Source of the DNA: Pseudoalteromonas sp. MEBiC 03607 | Lineage (GTDB): Bacteria > Pseudomonadota > Gammaproteobacteria > Enterobacterales > Alteromonadaceae | Direction of reading: 5' to 3' | Length of the DNA stretch: 64,000 nt | Assembly (NCBI RefSeq): GCF_004792295.1 | Contig: NZ_SRRY01000001.1 | Span: forward strand, 2,859,501 to 2,923,500 | Shown: positions 35,611 through 46,169 of the stretch, piece after piece | Position numbering within the stretch: the stretch's first letter is position 1 | Layout: every line of letters begins with the position of its first letter | Program-made: the position numbers and the translations under genes | Notes under the pieces: model-generated | The model's database searches: none | Told to the model about the DNA's origin: nothing | Seen by the model: only the letters and a program-made list of their open reading frames with translations

Positions 35611-35686
35611 GGGTCGTTAGCTCAGTTGGGAGAGCATCGCCCTTACAAGGCGAGGGTCACTGGTTCAAGTCCAGTACGACCCACCA
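35611..35686 (+). tRNA. tRNA-Val(TAC), copy 5
   Basis: Identical to copy 1, after a 39-base spacer. Confidence 0.97.
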
Positions 35687-35738
35687 TTTACTTTTTAAAG
35701 CAAAAAGCTAAAAATGGTAGCGAAGAAAAAGATTATAT

Positions 35739-35814
35739 GGGTCGTTAGCTCAGTTGGGAGAGCATCGCCCTTACAAGGCGAGGGTCACTGGTTCAAGTCC
35801 AGTACGACCCACCA
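35739..35814 (+). tRNA. tRNA-Val(TAC), copy 6
   Basis: Identical to copy 1. It is followed directly by two 77-base tandem units carrying decayed tRNA sequence. Confidence 0.97.
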
Positions 35815-35830
35815 TTTACTTTTTGAAGCA

Positions 35831-35891
35831 AAGAGCATCGCAACTCTTTACAACGAAAAGGCTCGGTGGTTAAGTTCAGTACGACCCACCA
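35831..35891 (+). pseudogene. tRNA-Val remnant B1
   Basis: It keeps AGAGCATCGC from the D-arm/anticodon side, the TTTACAA anticodon loop, a mutated T-arm and an intact AGTACGACCCACCA 3' end. The 5' acceptor and most of the D-arm are gone. It lies in a 77-base unit repeated in tandem (units start at 35811 and 35888). Confidence 0.8.
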
Positions 35892-35907
35892 TTTACTTTT
35901 TGAAGCA

Positions 35908-35968
35908 AAGAGCATCGCAACTCTTTACAACGAAAAGGCTCGGTGGTTAAGTTCAGTAAAAACAACCA
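35908..35968 (+). pseudogene. tRNA-Val remnant B2
   Basis: Copy of B1 displaced by exactly 77 bases, with further decay of the 3' end to AGTAAAAACAACCA. Confidence 0.8.
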
Positions 35969-35991
35969 TTTAATCTGAAAAATTTATATGT

Positions 35992-36067
35992 GGGTCGTTA
36001 GCTCAGTTGGGAGAGCATCGCCCTTACAAGGCGAGGGTCACTGGTTCAAGTCCAGTACGACCCACCA
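35992..36067 (+). tRNA. tRNA-Val(TAC), copy 7
   Basis: Identical to copy 1 although it lies beyond the decayed units B1 and B2. Confidence 0.97.
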
Positions 36068-36104
36068 CATATAAAACCTCTTTATTTTATCTCTAGTTTT
36101 CAAA

Positions 36105-36163
36105 AGCATCGCCACTCTTTACAAAACACAGGCTCGATGGTTCAAGTCCAGTACGACCCACCA
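36105..36163 (+). pseudogene. tRNA-Val remnant A1
   Basis: It begins AGCATCGCCACTCTTTACAA and ends with the intact T-arm and acceptor GGTTCAAGTCCAGTACGACC plus CACCA. Its 5' half is missing. The CACTCTTTACAA stretch is shared with B1/B2 but not with the working tRNAs, so all remnants come from one variant ancestor. Confidence 0.8.
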
Positions 36164-36224
36164 CATATAAACACTTCATAAATACTTTCTTTAAATCTTC
36201 TTTATTTTATTTCTAATTTTCAAA

Positions 36225-36283
36225 AGCATCGCCACTCTTTACAAAACACAGGCTCGATGATTCAAGTCCAGTACGACCCACCA
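36225..36283 (+). pseudogene. tRNA-Val remnant A2
   Basis: Nearly identical to A1 and exactly 120 bases downstream, with one change in the T-arm (GATTCAAG). The flanking TTTATTTTAT sequence is duplicated as well. Confidence 0.8.
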
Positions 36284-36333
36284 CATATAAACATTTTCTT
36301 TAAAGGCTTCCTTATCTACCTTTAGATTTCAAA

Positions 36334-36380
36334 AGCATCGCCACTTTCTATAAAACATAGGCAAATGGTTTAATTTCCCC
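36334..36380 (+). pseudogene. tRNA-Val remnant A3 (most decayed)
   Basis: It matches A1/A2 through AGCATCGCCACTTTCTATAA and then degrades; the T-arm and CCA end are lost. It is the last recognisable unit of the array. The stretch from here to 36546 holds no gene, only the probable promoter of the next CDS. Confidence 0.65.
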
Positions 36381-36546
36381 CACTGTTCAACAAGCCTAAA
36401 TACCTAAAAGCTGATCTTTCATACTTCTCGCATTTTCGACAAAGACCTTAGCCAAACTTTTAATAGCAGCAAAAGCTGTAATTTGCCTTGTCAGCAGCTA
36501 GACTGTTTATTATAGTCACTGTTAATGTCACTCGGTCGCAAGTCTA

Positions 36547-38181
36547 ATGCCTGCAAAGATTTTTTCGAACGCTAAAATTTTAATAGTCGAAGAGCAACCA
36601 CTTGCTCAAAGCTATATGAAACAATCATTAGAGGGGTTGGGGTTTCGTCAGTTACGTTTTGCAGAGCATGCCAACTCAGCAAAAGAGCAGTGCCAAATAG
36701 AGCAGTTTGATCTAATTGTTTGCTCTTTTAATCTGAGTAAGCAACAAGATGGCTATCAGCTATATGAAGAGCTGAAAATGAAGCGCCTAATTAAAAACTC
36801 CACAGGCTTTATTTTTATTTCTGCTGAAACAAGTGGCTCTCTTGTACACAGTGTCTTAGAGCTACAACCTGATGATTTCCTTGTTAAACCTTTCACTATC
36901 AATGAATTAAAAAATCGTATCGAAAAAGTACTGATGCGAAAAAATAATTTACATCAGGTATATCAACTTATTGATGACGAGAACGATTCAAAAGCAATAA
37001 AAAAGATCGACGAATTATTACAAAACAAAAGCCACAGTTTTAGTGCTATTTTACTTAGACTAAAAGGCGATGCCCTACTTCGACTAAAACGTAATGAAGA
37101 AGCTAAAACCTTTTTTAAATCTGTTCTTGATATTCAAAAATTCACTTGGGCAAAGGTAGGCTTAGTTGAAGCTTTGATTGCATGTAATGAGCATTCACTT
37201 GCACAGCGAATGTTGAAAACGATGTTACAACGCAGTGAAACTCGCTTAGTTGCTCTGGACCTGCTAAGCCGACTAGAAATTAAACTTAATAAGTATGATG
37301 AAGCTCAACAACTAATTAGCCAAGCTGTTGATATTGCACCACGTAACATTAACCGTCAAAAAGCTTTGAGCCATGTATCCTTACTTAATCATGATTATGA
37401 AAAGAACTATTTAACACAAAAAGATATTGCGACTTACGCAAAATTTTCTATTCATGATCATCCTGATATCTACCTTAATGCGGCGCGCGCAGGTATCGAT
37501 TTTGCGTTAACGACTGATCAAAGCGATCAGATAAACCGTATATCTAGGCAGACTAATCAATATTTAAATGATTTAAAAAAGCAATTTCCCAATAGTAATA
37601 ATCAAACTCAAATTGATGTACTAAATGCTCGATTACATTACTTAAAAGATGAACACCAAAAAGCAAAAGCGCTTATCAATCAACTTGATGAGAGTGATAC
37701 ACAAATTCGTTCTGTTGATGGTGCCCTCGACAAAGCCAAAGCATTCCATGAATTAGGTTTTCATCAAAAAGCGCAAAGGCTGTTTAACCAAATTATTGAC
37801 CATTGCGAACGTCACCCATCTGTCAGTGATCCTGTTTATTTAAGATATATTCAACAGCAACAAACAGAACGTCGAGATATCAAGTTAGGCCCTAAAGAGC
37901 TTAACAACCATGCAGTAACACAGTTTAATAAAGGACAACTTAATACAGCTCTTGAAGCCTTTACGCAAGCATTTAGGGTTATGCCCAAAAATGCCAGCAT
38001 CGCACTTAATTTATTACAATGTTTGTTCGATACTAATAATCAAGGCCAGTCTTTTAATTTATCACTTGCTAGAAAATGCTTTACTTTACTTGCTAGCCAA
38101 GAGCTCGAATATGAGCAAGCAATACGATTTGAAAAAATTAAAGCACAAGCTGATAAGTTAAATATTAAGTTAACGGAGTAA
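36547..38181 (+). CDS. Receiver-like/TPR protein with non-phosphorylatable receiver
   Basis: This 544-residue cytoplasmic protein has an N-terminal receiver-fold domain (about 9-130) and a long TPR-like helical region (about 145-540). In the receiver the acidic pair (EE in ILIVEEQ, 15-16), the Thr/Ser (FIFISAE) and the Lys (FLVKPF) are present, but the phospho-acceptor Asp is Ser60 in DLIVCSFNL. It therefore probably does not accept phosphate and acts as a protein-binding domain. It stands seven bases before the second binding protein gene and three genes form one likely operon with a hybrid kinase. The TPR part may scaffold signalling partners. Confidence 0.82.
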   Translation: MPAKIFSNAKILIVEEQPLAQSYMKQSLEGLGFRQLRFAEHANSAKEQCQIEQFDLIVCSFNLSKQQDGYQLYEELKMKRLIKNSTGFIFISAETSGSLVHSVLELQPDDFLVKPFTINELKNRIEKVLMRKNNLHQVYQLIDDENDSKAIKKIDELLQNKSHSFSAILLRLKGDALLRLKRNEEAKTFFKSVLDIQKFTWAKVGLVEALIACNEHSLAQRMLKTMLQRSETRLVALDLLSRLEIKLNKYDEAQQLISQAVDIAPRNINRQKALSHVSLLNHDYEKNYLTQKDIATYAKFSIHDHPDIYLNAARAGIDFALTTDQSDQINRISRQTNQYLNDLKKQFPNSNNQTQIDVLNARLHYLKDEHQKAKALINQLDESDTQIRSVDGALDKAKAFHELGFHQKAQRLFNQIIDHCERHPSVSDPVYLRYIQQQQTERRDIKLGPKELNNHAVTQFNKGQLNTALEAFTQAFRVMPKNASIALNLLQCLFDTNNQGQSFNLSLARKCFTLLASQELEYEQAIRFEKIKAQADKLNIKLTE

Positions 38182-38188
38182 CCGAAAG

Positions 38189-39559
38189 ATGGCACCGCGT
38201 TTGTCAAAACTTATCAAGCCTTTTATTACAGCAGCGATTTTTTTTTACAGTGCCAACAGTTTTGCTTCCTCTACACTGCATTACTGGCAACAAGCAAACA
38301 TAGATTGGCGCAGTGAAGCCGGAAGTCATATAAATATTCTTGCAGACGAACAACCAGCATTCACAGCGTTAAAGCCTTATATACCATTATTTGAACAGCT
38401 AACGGGGATCTCGGTTGGCTTTCATGCCTTAGAACAATCACAAATGCGAGCGCGCCGCCATCAAGATTTGAGTGAAGGCTTAGGCTTGTACGATGTATTG
38501 CCTATGGGAATTACTTTTTTAGGAGAAGCGCAAAGCCAAGGTTGGATAGAGCCTCTTCAGCCCTATTTAGATAATCCCAAGATAACTGATAAAACATGGT
38601 ATCAGCTAGACGACATTAGCGATCGAAGCTTAGCACTATGTAAGATCAATGATATTTTGTATTCATTGCCCTTTGATTTTTCGGCGCCAATCTATTTTTA
38701 CAGAAAAGATCTATTTGAACGGTTTAACCTTAAAGTACCTGATACTTATGAAGAGCTCTACGCTACAAAGATAAAGTTACAACGCGCTATTGATGCAACG
38801 CCAGATCTTATTGGAATGCATGCATTTGCGGCGCGCACATTGCCAGGTGCGGGGCTAAACACCTGGACAGTTTTGCCAGTAATGCGTGCATACGGGGCAC
38901 AAGTTATCGATGAGCAAAATATGTCTGTGTTTAATAGCACTGAAACAGCGCAGAGTCTAAGAGTGTACCGAGATTTAGCGACAGGGTATGGAAATCCTGA
39001 TAATAGCCGCTTGCTGCACTTTTATGAAATCCGCCGCTTATTTAAACAAGGTAAGCTGGCATCCGCATTTTTAGCTTCCCATTTTTACAATGAAATAGAC
39101 ACAGCTGAAGAGTCTAATATTTGGAATAAATGGGAAGCAGCCCCTTTGCCCAAAGGTCCCATAGCAAGAGAAACCTCTCCTTGGGCATGGGCGTTTGCTA
39201 TAAATAGCAAGTCCAACAAAAAAACTGCGGCTTGGCTTTTTATTCAATGGGCGACAAGCGAGCAAACGTCATCGCTACTTAGTACTGGCGGCTCCCCTCC
39301 CAGAAAAAAAGTGTGGCACGAAAAGTTGTTTACCTTGGTAAATAAACCCGGGTTTAATACTACAATGTTGTGGGTATTTGATCATGCCACAGCTGATCGC
39401 CTACAAGCTGGAATGGTAGAGTTCCCTGTCATTGGTGAAATTATCTCGCAAGCATTTAGCCAAATATTCTATGGTGCAGATATAAACCAGACAATTAAAA
39501 CAACTGATAAAAAAATTAATGAAACAATGCACACATTCAAGTCAAGGAGTGAAAACTAG
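38189..39559 (+). CDS. Periplasmic solute-binding protein of SBP-kinase pair 2
   Basis: The 456-residue protein is a family 1 extracellular solute-binding protein, sugar type. The signal peptide ends at about SFASS (27). Family motifs include YDVLPMGITFLGEA (about 106), SLPFDFSAPIYFYRKDLFERFNLKVPDTYEEL at the hinge (about 158-190) and ETSPWAWAFAINSKSNKKTAAWLFIQWA near 335. It has no import permease beside it and is followed after two bases by a hybrid kinase, so it may be a sensor component. It is not closely similar to the pair 1 binding protein, sharing fold but little sequence. Confidence 0.85.
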   Translation: MAPRLSKLIKPFITAAIFFYSANSFASSTLHYWQQANIDWRSEAGSHINILADEQPAFTALKPYIPLFEQLTGISVGFHALEQSQMRARRHQDLSEGLGLYDVLPMGITFLGEAQSQGWIEPLQPYLDNPKITDKTWYQLDDISDRSLALCKINDILYSLPFDFSAPIYFYRKDLFERFNLKVPDTYEELYATKIKLQRAIDATPDLIGMHAFAARTLPGAGLNTWTVLPVMRAYGAQVIDEQNMSVFNSTETAQSLRVYRDLATGYGNPDNSRLLHFYEIRRLFKQGKLASAFLASHFYNEIDTAEESNIWNKWEAAPLPKGPIARETSPWAWAFAINSKSNKKTAAWLFIQWATSEQTSSLLSTGGSPPRKKVWHEKLFTLVNKPGFNTTMLWVFDHATADRLQAGMVEFPVIGEIISQAFSQIFYGADINQTIKTTDKKINETMHTFKSRSEN

Positions 39560-39561
39560 CA

Positions 39562-41511
39562 ATGAGGATAAGCATTGCCCACAAAATTCTGATGATAATC
39601 GGATTCACCATTACCCTCATTTTAGGGGCGAGTACCTCATTGCATGTGATGGAGTTAAAAGAACAAACACTTCTAAACATGAGTGAAAAAGCAGATGCTA
39701 TTGTGTCCCCTATGCTGTCAGAGATAAAAAAGCTAACGAAAGATAATAGTGTCGGTAGTTGGGTGATGAAAGTTCAAGGTATCTCCTTAAAAAATATTCT
39801 AAAAAATAATACATTTGATGATCTCAAAACTATTTACTTTATCGATCAAAATAACTTTATTGCTGCACACCCTGATAACAGTAAGGTTGATACTTTAGAA
39901 ACTAACCAGCAAATCCTGAAGCAATTGAACCCTGCACTAAACACAATCATTCCACTGGATGAACAATATGTAGTTTCGGTCCCCATTAATAGTTACCAAA
40001 ACGAAAATATTGGCTACGTGATTGTTAGTTTTTCAGATACTGACTTAGCTGCAAAGACAAAAGCTATCATCAGCAATGCTGTTTCATTATTTGCGATATA
40101 CTTACTCACAGCGCTCATCATTGCTTACATCATTATTCGAAGAATCATTTTGCAGCCCATTGAGCAGCTAGTCGAGTTTTCGCATGCAGTGACCACAGGT
40201 GATTTAAATTGCCCTATAAATATTAAAAGCCAAGACGAAATTGGTACTCTTGCAAGTGGTTTTAAAATGATGCGTGCTGCAGTTAGGCAACAAATCAATA
40301 GTATGCATGAGCAACATAGCTTACTTGAAGAAACCGTTGCTAAACGCACCCAAGAGTATCTTGATGCTAAAGAGCAAGCTGAGCAATCGAATCAAGCTAA
40401 GAGCCGCTTTTTAGCTAATATGTCGCATGAATTAAGAACACCACTTAATGCCGTATTGGGCTTTAGCCAATTATTACAAGACAGTGAAACTGATAAAAAT
40501 AAGCGTCGTTATCTAGAAGCTATTTCAATATCGGGTAACTCATTACTTAACGTATTGAACGATATTCTTGATTTATCAAAAGTGGATGCCGGTAAAATGC
40601 AACTTGATATTGATCGAGTTGAGATCCCTACCATGTGTCACGAACTCAACATGATGTTCTTACAATTAAGCGCTCAGAAAGATCTTGAGTTACAAGTTAC
40701 TGCTCATCCTGATCTAACAACACCTGTGCTGCTAGACAGTAATAAACTTCGTCAAGTACTAACAAACTTAATCGGTAATGCTATTAAATTCACCTCGCAA
40801 GGTAGTGTAAAAGTGTTTTTTGATTTTAAAGCGCATAATGACAATAGCCATATTGATATTAAAGTACATGTTAAAGACACAGGTAAAGGCATTCCTAGTG
40901 ATCAACAAGAGCTCATTTTTAATGATTTTGAGCAAGTACAAGGGCAACGTAGCTCTGAGTTTGGTGGCACAGGACTTGGCTTAGCTATTTCATTGCGCTT
41001 TATCAAGTTAATGGGTGGAGAGTTATCGGTGATCAGCGAAAAAGATCGAGGCAGTGAATTTATTGTGTCGATACCGAATGTTGAATTAGCCGAATCTAAA
41101 AACGAAGTTGAACATCGTAATTACCCTGCTATATCAAGCTATCATTTTAATCCAGCGCGCATTTTGATTGTTGATGATATTCCTTACAACCGGGAATATT
41201 TAGAATCCTTCTTATCACGCTGGAGCTTTACGATAGATACAGCTATTAATGGTGAAGATGCTCTAATGAAAATTGAGCAAAACCAACCTGACCTTATCAT
41301 AATGGATTTAAAAATGCCGGTAATGGGTGGATTAGAGGCAAGCCAGTTAATTCGCAGTGATGATCGTTTTAAACATATTCCAATAATCGCGGTAACGGCT
41401 TCAGCGATAAGGGATGATAAGGTGCAATCAAGTATTTTGACTGACTACATTATTAGCAAGCCAATTTACCGTGAGCACCTTATTTTTATCATCGCACAGT
41501 ATTTAGATTAA
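39562..41511 (+). CDS. Hybrid sensor histidine kinase of SBP-kinase pair 2
   Basis: The 649-residue kinase has a membrane segment (about 8-27), a short Cache-like periplasmic domain (about 30-165), a second membrane segment (about 170-192), HAMP, a coiled coil, HisKA with SHELRTPLNA (His about 289), HATPase motifs LTNLIGNAIKF and GGTGLGLAIS, and a receiver with phospho-acceptor Asp in LIIMDLKMPVMGG. There is no HPt domain. It probably reports ligand binding by the preceding binding protein. Its stop overlaps the convergent msrB stop by four bases. Confidence 0.92.
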   Translation: MRISIAHKILMIIGFTITLILGASTSLHVMELKEQTLLNMSEKADAIVSPMLSEIKKLTKDNSVGSWVMKVQGISLKNILKNNTFDDLKTIYFIDQNNFIAAHPDNSKVDTLETNQQILKQLNPALNTIIPLDEQYVVSVPINSYQNENIGYVIVSFSDTDLAAKTKAIISNAVSLFAIYLLTALIIAYIIIRRIILQPIEQLVEFSHAVTTGDLNCPINIKSQDEIGTLASGFKMMRAAVRQQINSMHEQHSLLEETVAKRTQEYLDAKEQAEQSNQAKSRFLANMSHELRTPLNAVLGFSQLLQDSETDKNKRRYLEAISISGNSLLNVLNDILDLSKVDAGKMQLDIDRVEIPTMCHELNMMFLQLSAQKDLELQVTAHPDLTTPVLLDSNKLRQVLTNLIGNAIKFTSQGSVKVFFDFKAHNDNSHIDIKVHVKDTGKGIPSDQQELIFNDFEQVQGQRSSEFGGTGLGLAISLRFIKLMGGELSVISEKDRGSEFIVSIPNVELAESKNEVEHRNYPAISSYHFNPARILIVDDIPYNREYLESFLSRWSFTIDTAINGEDALMKIEQNQPDLIIMDLKMPVMGGLEASQLIRSDDRFKHIPIIAVTASAIRDDKVQSSILTDYIISKPIYREHLIFIIAQYLD

Positions 41512-41951
41512 TCACGTTTTTTCATCGCTATGGCATTCATGCAATAGCGCAGACCACTAGGCGCTGGGCCATCAGGAAATACATGGCCCAAATGCGCGTC
41601 ACAGACATTGCAAATCGCTTCAATACGCTGCATACCATGGCTAGAGTCAGCTACATAAGCAATGCTTTCAACACTGCTAGGCTGAGTAAATGACGGCCAA
41701 CCAGTGCCACTGTCGAACTTTTCATCACCATCAAATAATAAATTGTTGCAACAGACGCAGGCATATTGACCAGGTTCAAATATCGTACATGAATCAGAGC
41801 TGTGCGGACGCTCAGTCCCTTTTAAACGAGTAACATAGAATGCATCTTGTTCGAGCTCAGCTTGCCACTCAGATGGTGACTTTTCGACTCGACGCGGAGG
41901 TGTTGGGTTACCGTTATGGGCAAACTCTAAAATATCTTGCCAAGTTAACAT
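41508..41951 (-). CDS. msrB: Peptide-methionine (R)-S-oxide reductase MsrB
   Basis: MsrB reduces methionine-R-sulfoxide in proteins, repairing oxidative damage. The 147-residue protein has the catalytic Cys in SGLRYCMNAIAM near the C-terminus and two zinc-binding CxxC pairs, CVCCNN (about 70-73) and CNVCDAH (about 115-118). GTGWPSF is another family motif. It seems to be a single-gene transcript, convergent with the hybrid kinase. Confidence 0.96.
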   Translation of the reverse strand: MLTWQDILEFAHNGNPTPPRRVEKSPSEWQAELEQDAFYVTRLKGTERPHSSDSCTIFEPGQYACVCCNNLLFDGDEKFDSGTGWPSFTQPSSVESIAYVADSSHGMQRIEAICNVCDAHLGHVFPDGPAPSGLRYCMNAIAMKKRD

Positions 41952-42019
41952 AGTGCTCCCTCAAGGTTGAATACAACTATTGCACAGTACATCACAAGCA
42001 CAGCCAAGAGCAAGTGGCA

Positions 42020-42472
42020 TTAATTCGCTTGTAAACGGATATCTATTTGCGCACGTTCGCGCTCAGAAAGCAGTTGCGATAAATGGCTATTAATTTTGTC
42101 ACTACTAACACTCAATACTGCTGTGCTTTTTTGTCCGTTGACGTCAGTAATATGGATAATACCTTCACCCACTTCAATCTGCTTAATTTGACCAATTAAC
42201 ACAAACTCAGCCTTGCGTTTAAAATCAAACAGCCCAGAAAGGCTAATGAGTGCTAGCTGATTAACATCGCGTTTTAATAAGTCAGTAATGGGGTTACGCG
42301 CTACAAATAGCGGCGTCACTCGATAAATGCTTGATAGTGTTATAAAGCCCCATAACATCACAAACAGTGAAAATGCAGCACTGTGCCAAAGTGGCGTAAA
42401 TACCCATATAGCGATTAATACGAATGCGATAGTAAATGAGATTTTTGCTAAAAGCTTATTAATTGCCAACAT
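42020..42472 (-). CDS. Unrecognised two-TM membrane protein
   Basis: I do not recognise this 150-residue protein. Residues 1-50 hold two hydrophobic segments (about 10-28 and 33-52); the rest (about 65-150) is a cytoplasmic beta-rich domain with IKQIEVGEGIIHITDVNGQKS. It is nine bases downstream of the DUF2919-like gene and may be co-transcribed with it. The hydrophobic helices plus small soluble domain do not identify a function. Confidence 0.7.
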   Translation of the reverse strand: MLAINKLLAKISFTIAFVLIAIWVFTPLWHSAAFSLFVMLWGFITLSSIYRVTPLFVARNPITDLLKRDVNQLALISLSGLFDFKRKAEFVLIGQIKQIEVGEGIIHITDVNGQKSTAVLSVSSDKINSHLSQLLSERERAQIDIRLQAN

Positions 42473-42481
42473 CTTGCTGCC

Positions 42482-42966
42482 CTATTTTTTTGCTATTGGA
42501 TCTGGCCAATCATTGAAAAAGACAGACAAGTATCTGCTTTTTAATAAATATAACAGTACCCATAACACCAGTACCATTTGGCAAGCTAAGAACAACGAAA
42601 ACTGATAGTGGCTGTGTGCAGCCTGATAGGTTAACCAACTTAAATCTGTGATTGCACATAGAATTAATGGCCAGCGCATATAACGCCAAATCGACGCAAA
42701 ACGTTTTGCACTATCTGCGTTTTCTTGTGGCCGGCGCAAGCAAAAGATCACCGCAGGTAATAAAGCAATCGCAGCAATGGCAATAGCGATAAAAAAATCA
42801 GCTTTAGATTTAAAGAACAACGACATGATATCTAGATCAGGGCGACGACTCAGCGCCGCCATCAGCCAAATAAAATAACTACGCAAAAGCACAAGTAAGG
42901 TTAAGTGGAACGCCACAGGCGTCCGGTAAGTGCCGTGTTTATCCCAGTATTCTGGGCCGTAGCGAT

Positions 42967-42970
<4 letters not shown>
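42482..42970 (-). CDS. DUF2919-like (YfeZ-type) membrane protein
   Basis: The 162-residue protein has about four hydrophobic segments and an N-terminus RYGPEYWDKHGTYRTPVAFHL, resembling the RYxPxxYDxxGxLKxP opening of the DUF2919/YfeZ family. The function of that family is unknown. It overlaps the DUF3392-like gene by four bases (ATGA), so the two are translationally coupled. Confidence 0.6.
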
Positions 42971-45340
<2,370 letters not shown>

Positions 45341-45346
45341 CTACAT

Positions 45347-45381
45347 AAAAAAGCCACTTAGACGACTTAACGCCAAGTGGC
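45347..45381 (-). terminator. Rho-independent terminator between zipA and ligA
   Basis: On the minus strand GCCACTT ... AAGTGGC (45381-45375 and 45359-45353) forms a 7-bp stem with a 15-base loop, followed by T6 (45352-45347). Confidence 0.8.
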
Positions 45382-45407
45382 CTAAAACTTATTATCTGTG
45401 CGTGCGA

Positions 45408-46133
45408 TTAAGCTGAGAAGCTGCGAACTTTCTCAACATATTCACGTACGCTTTCAACCGTCATCTCTTCACGGTTGCTATCTAAAATAGTCGCACCAAA
45501 TTCATCAGCTAGCTTTTTAGCTGCACTGTGCAACATATTAAATGCACTTAAACCGTCACCATCACATGGTAAGGTCATAAATAAACTGATACCCGCGGTA
45601 CTAAACTGTTCCATGTTATCGATATCAAACGTACCTGGGTTATACATATTCACTAAACGAAATAACACCGGACCTGTACCAGCAGGGTCTAAATGGCGGT
45701 TAAAGAAGCCCTCTTCAGAATACTTAAAGCCTAACATATTAACGGCTGGCAATAGCTGGCTGCCATTCATAACTGCATCTTCAGGCATCTGCAAATGCAC
45801 AATAATGAAGTCAGTTGGAGCTTGTGCTTCTTGCTCTTCGTCAGTTTCAGTCTGCTCTGCTTCAGGTGATTCTGAAATCTCATCTGAAACAACGGGTTCA
45901 TCATTATGTTGCGCGGAAAAGCTTAAATCTCCAAACTCAGGCTCGTCACGTTCTTGCGACTGAACTGGAGCAGGCTCTGATATCTCAGAAGTTGTTTCAT
46001 TCGGTTCGACCCGTTCTTGCGCTGGTGCATCTGGACTGTCTTTTTTACGCACCGACCATAAGCCGTGAATTAATAAACCACCAATGACAAATACACTGAT
46101 TACGATTAAAGCCCATCTTAATTCTTCGGCCAT
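45408..46133 (-). CDS. zipA: Cell division protein ZipA
   Basis: ZipA anchors FtsZ to the inner membrane and recruits later divisome proteins. The 241-residue protein starts with a membrane segment (about 6-25), has a charged, Pro/Glu-rich unstructured linker (about 30-108) and ends in the FtsZ-binding ZipA domain (about 108-241, FIIVHLQMPED ... PCDGDGLSAFNML). It lies between smc and ligA, as is usual in this order. Confidence 0.95.
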   Translation of the reverse strand: MAEELRWALIVISVFVIGGLLIHGLWSVRKKDSPDAPAQERVEPNETTSEISEPAPVQSQERDEPEFGDLSFSAQHNDEPVVSDEISESPEAEQTETDEEQEAQAPTDFIIVHLQMPEDAVMNGSQLLPAVNMLGFKYSEEGFFNRHLDPAGTGPVLFRLVNMYNPGTFDIDNMEQFSTAGISLFMTLPCDGDGLSAFNMLHSAAKKLADEFGATILDSNREEMTVESVREYVEKVRSFSA

Positions 46134-46169
46134 CCCCTCACCTTTATTATTTGATATGCCTAACTAAAT

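Noticed and set aside
35399..35950. Open frames of 66-78 codons across the tRNA-Val array
   Set aside because: They are translations of tRNA genes and spacers; the repeated peptide simply mirrors the tRNA sequence and there are no ribosome-binding sites.
33172..36380. tRNA arrays with remnants as genomic-island boundaries
   Set aside because: No integrase, phage or plasmid gene lies next to them and the flanking genes look ordinary. Array decay explains the remnants without an island.
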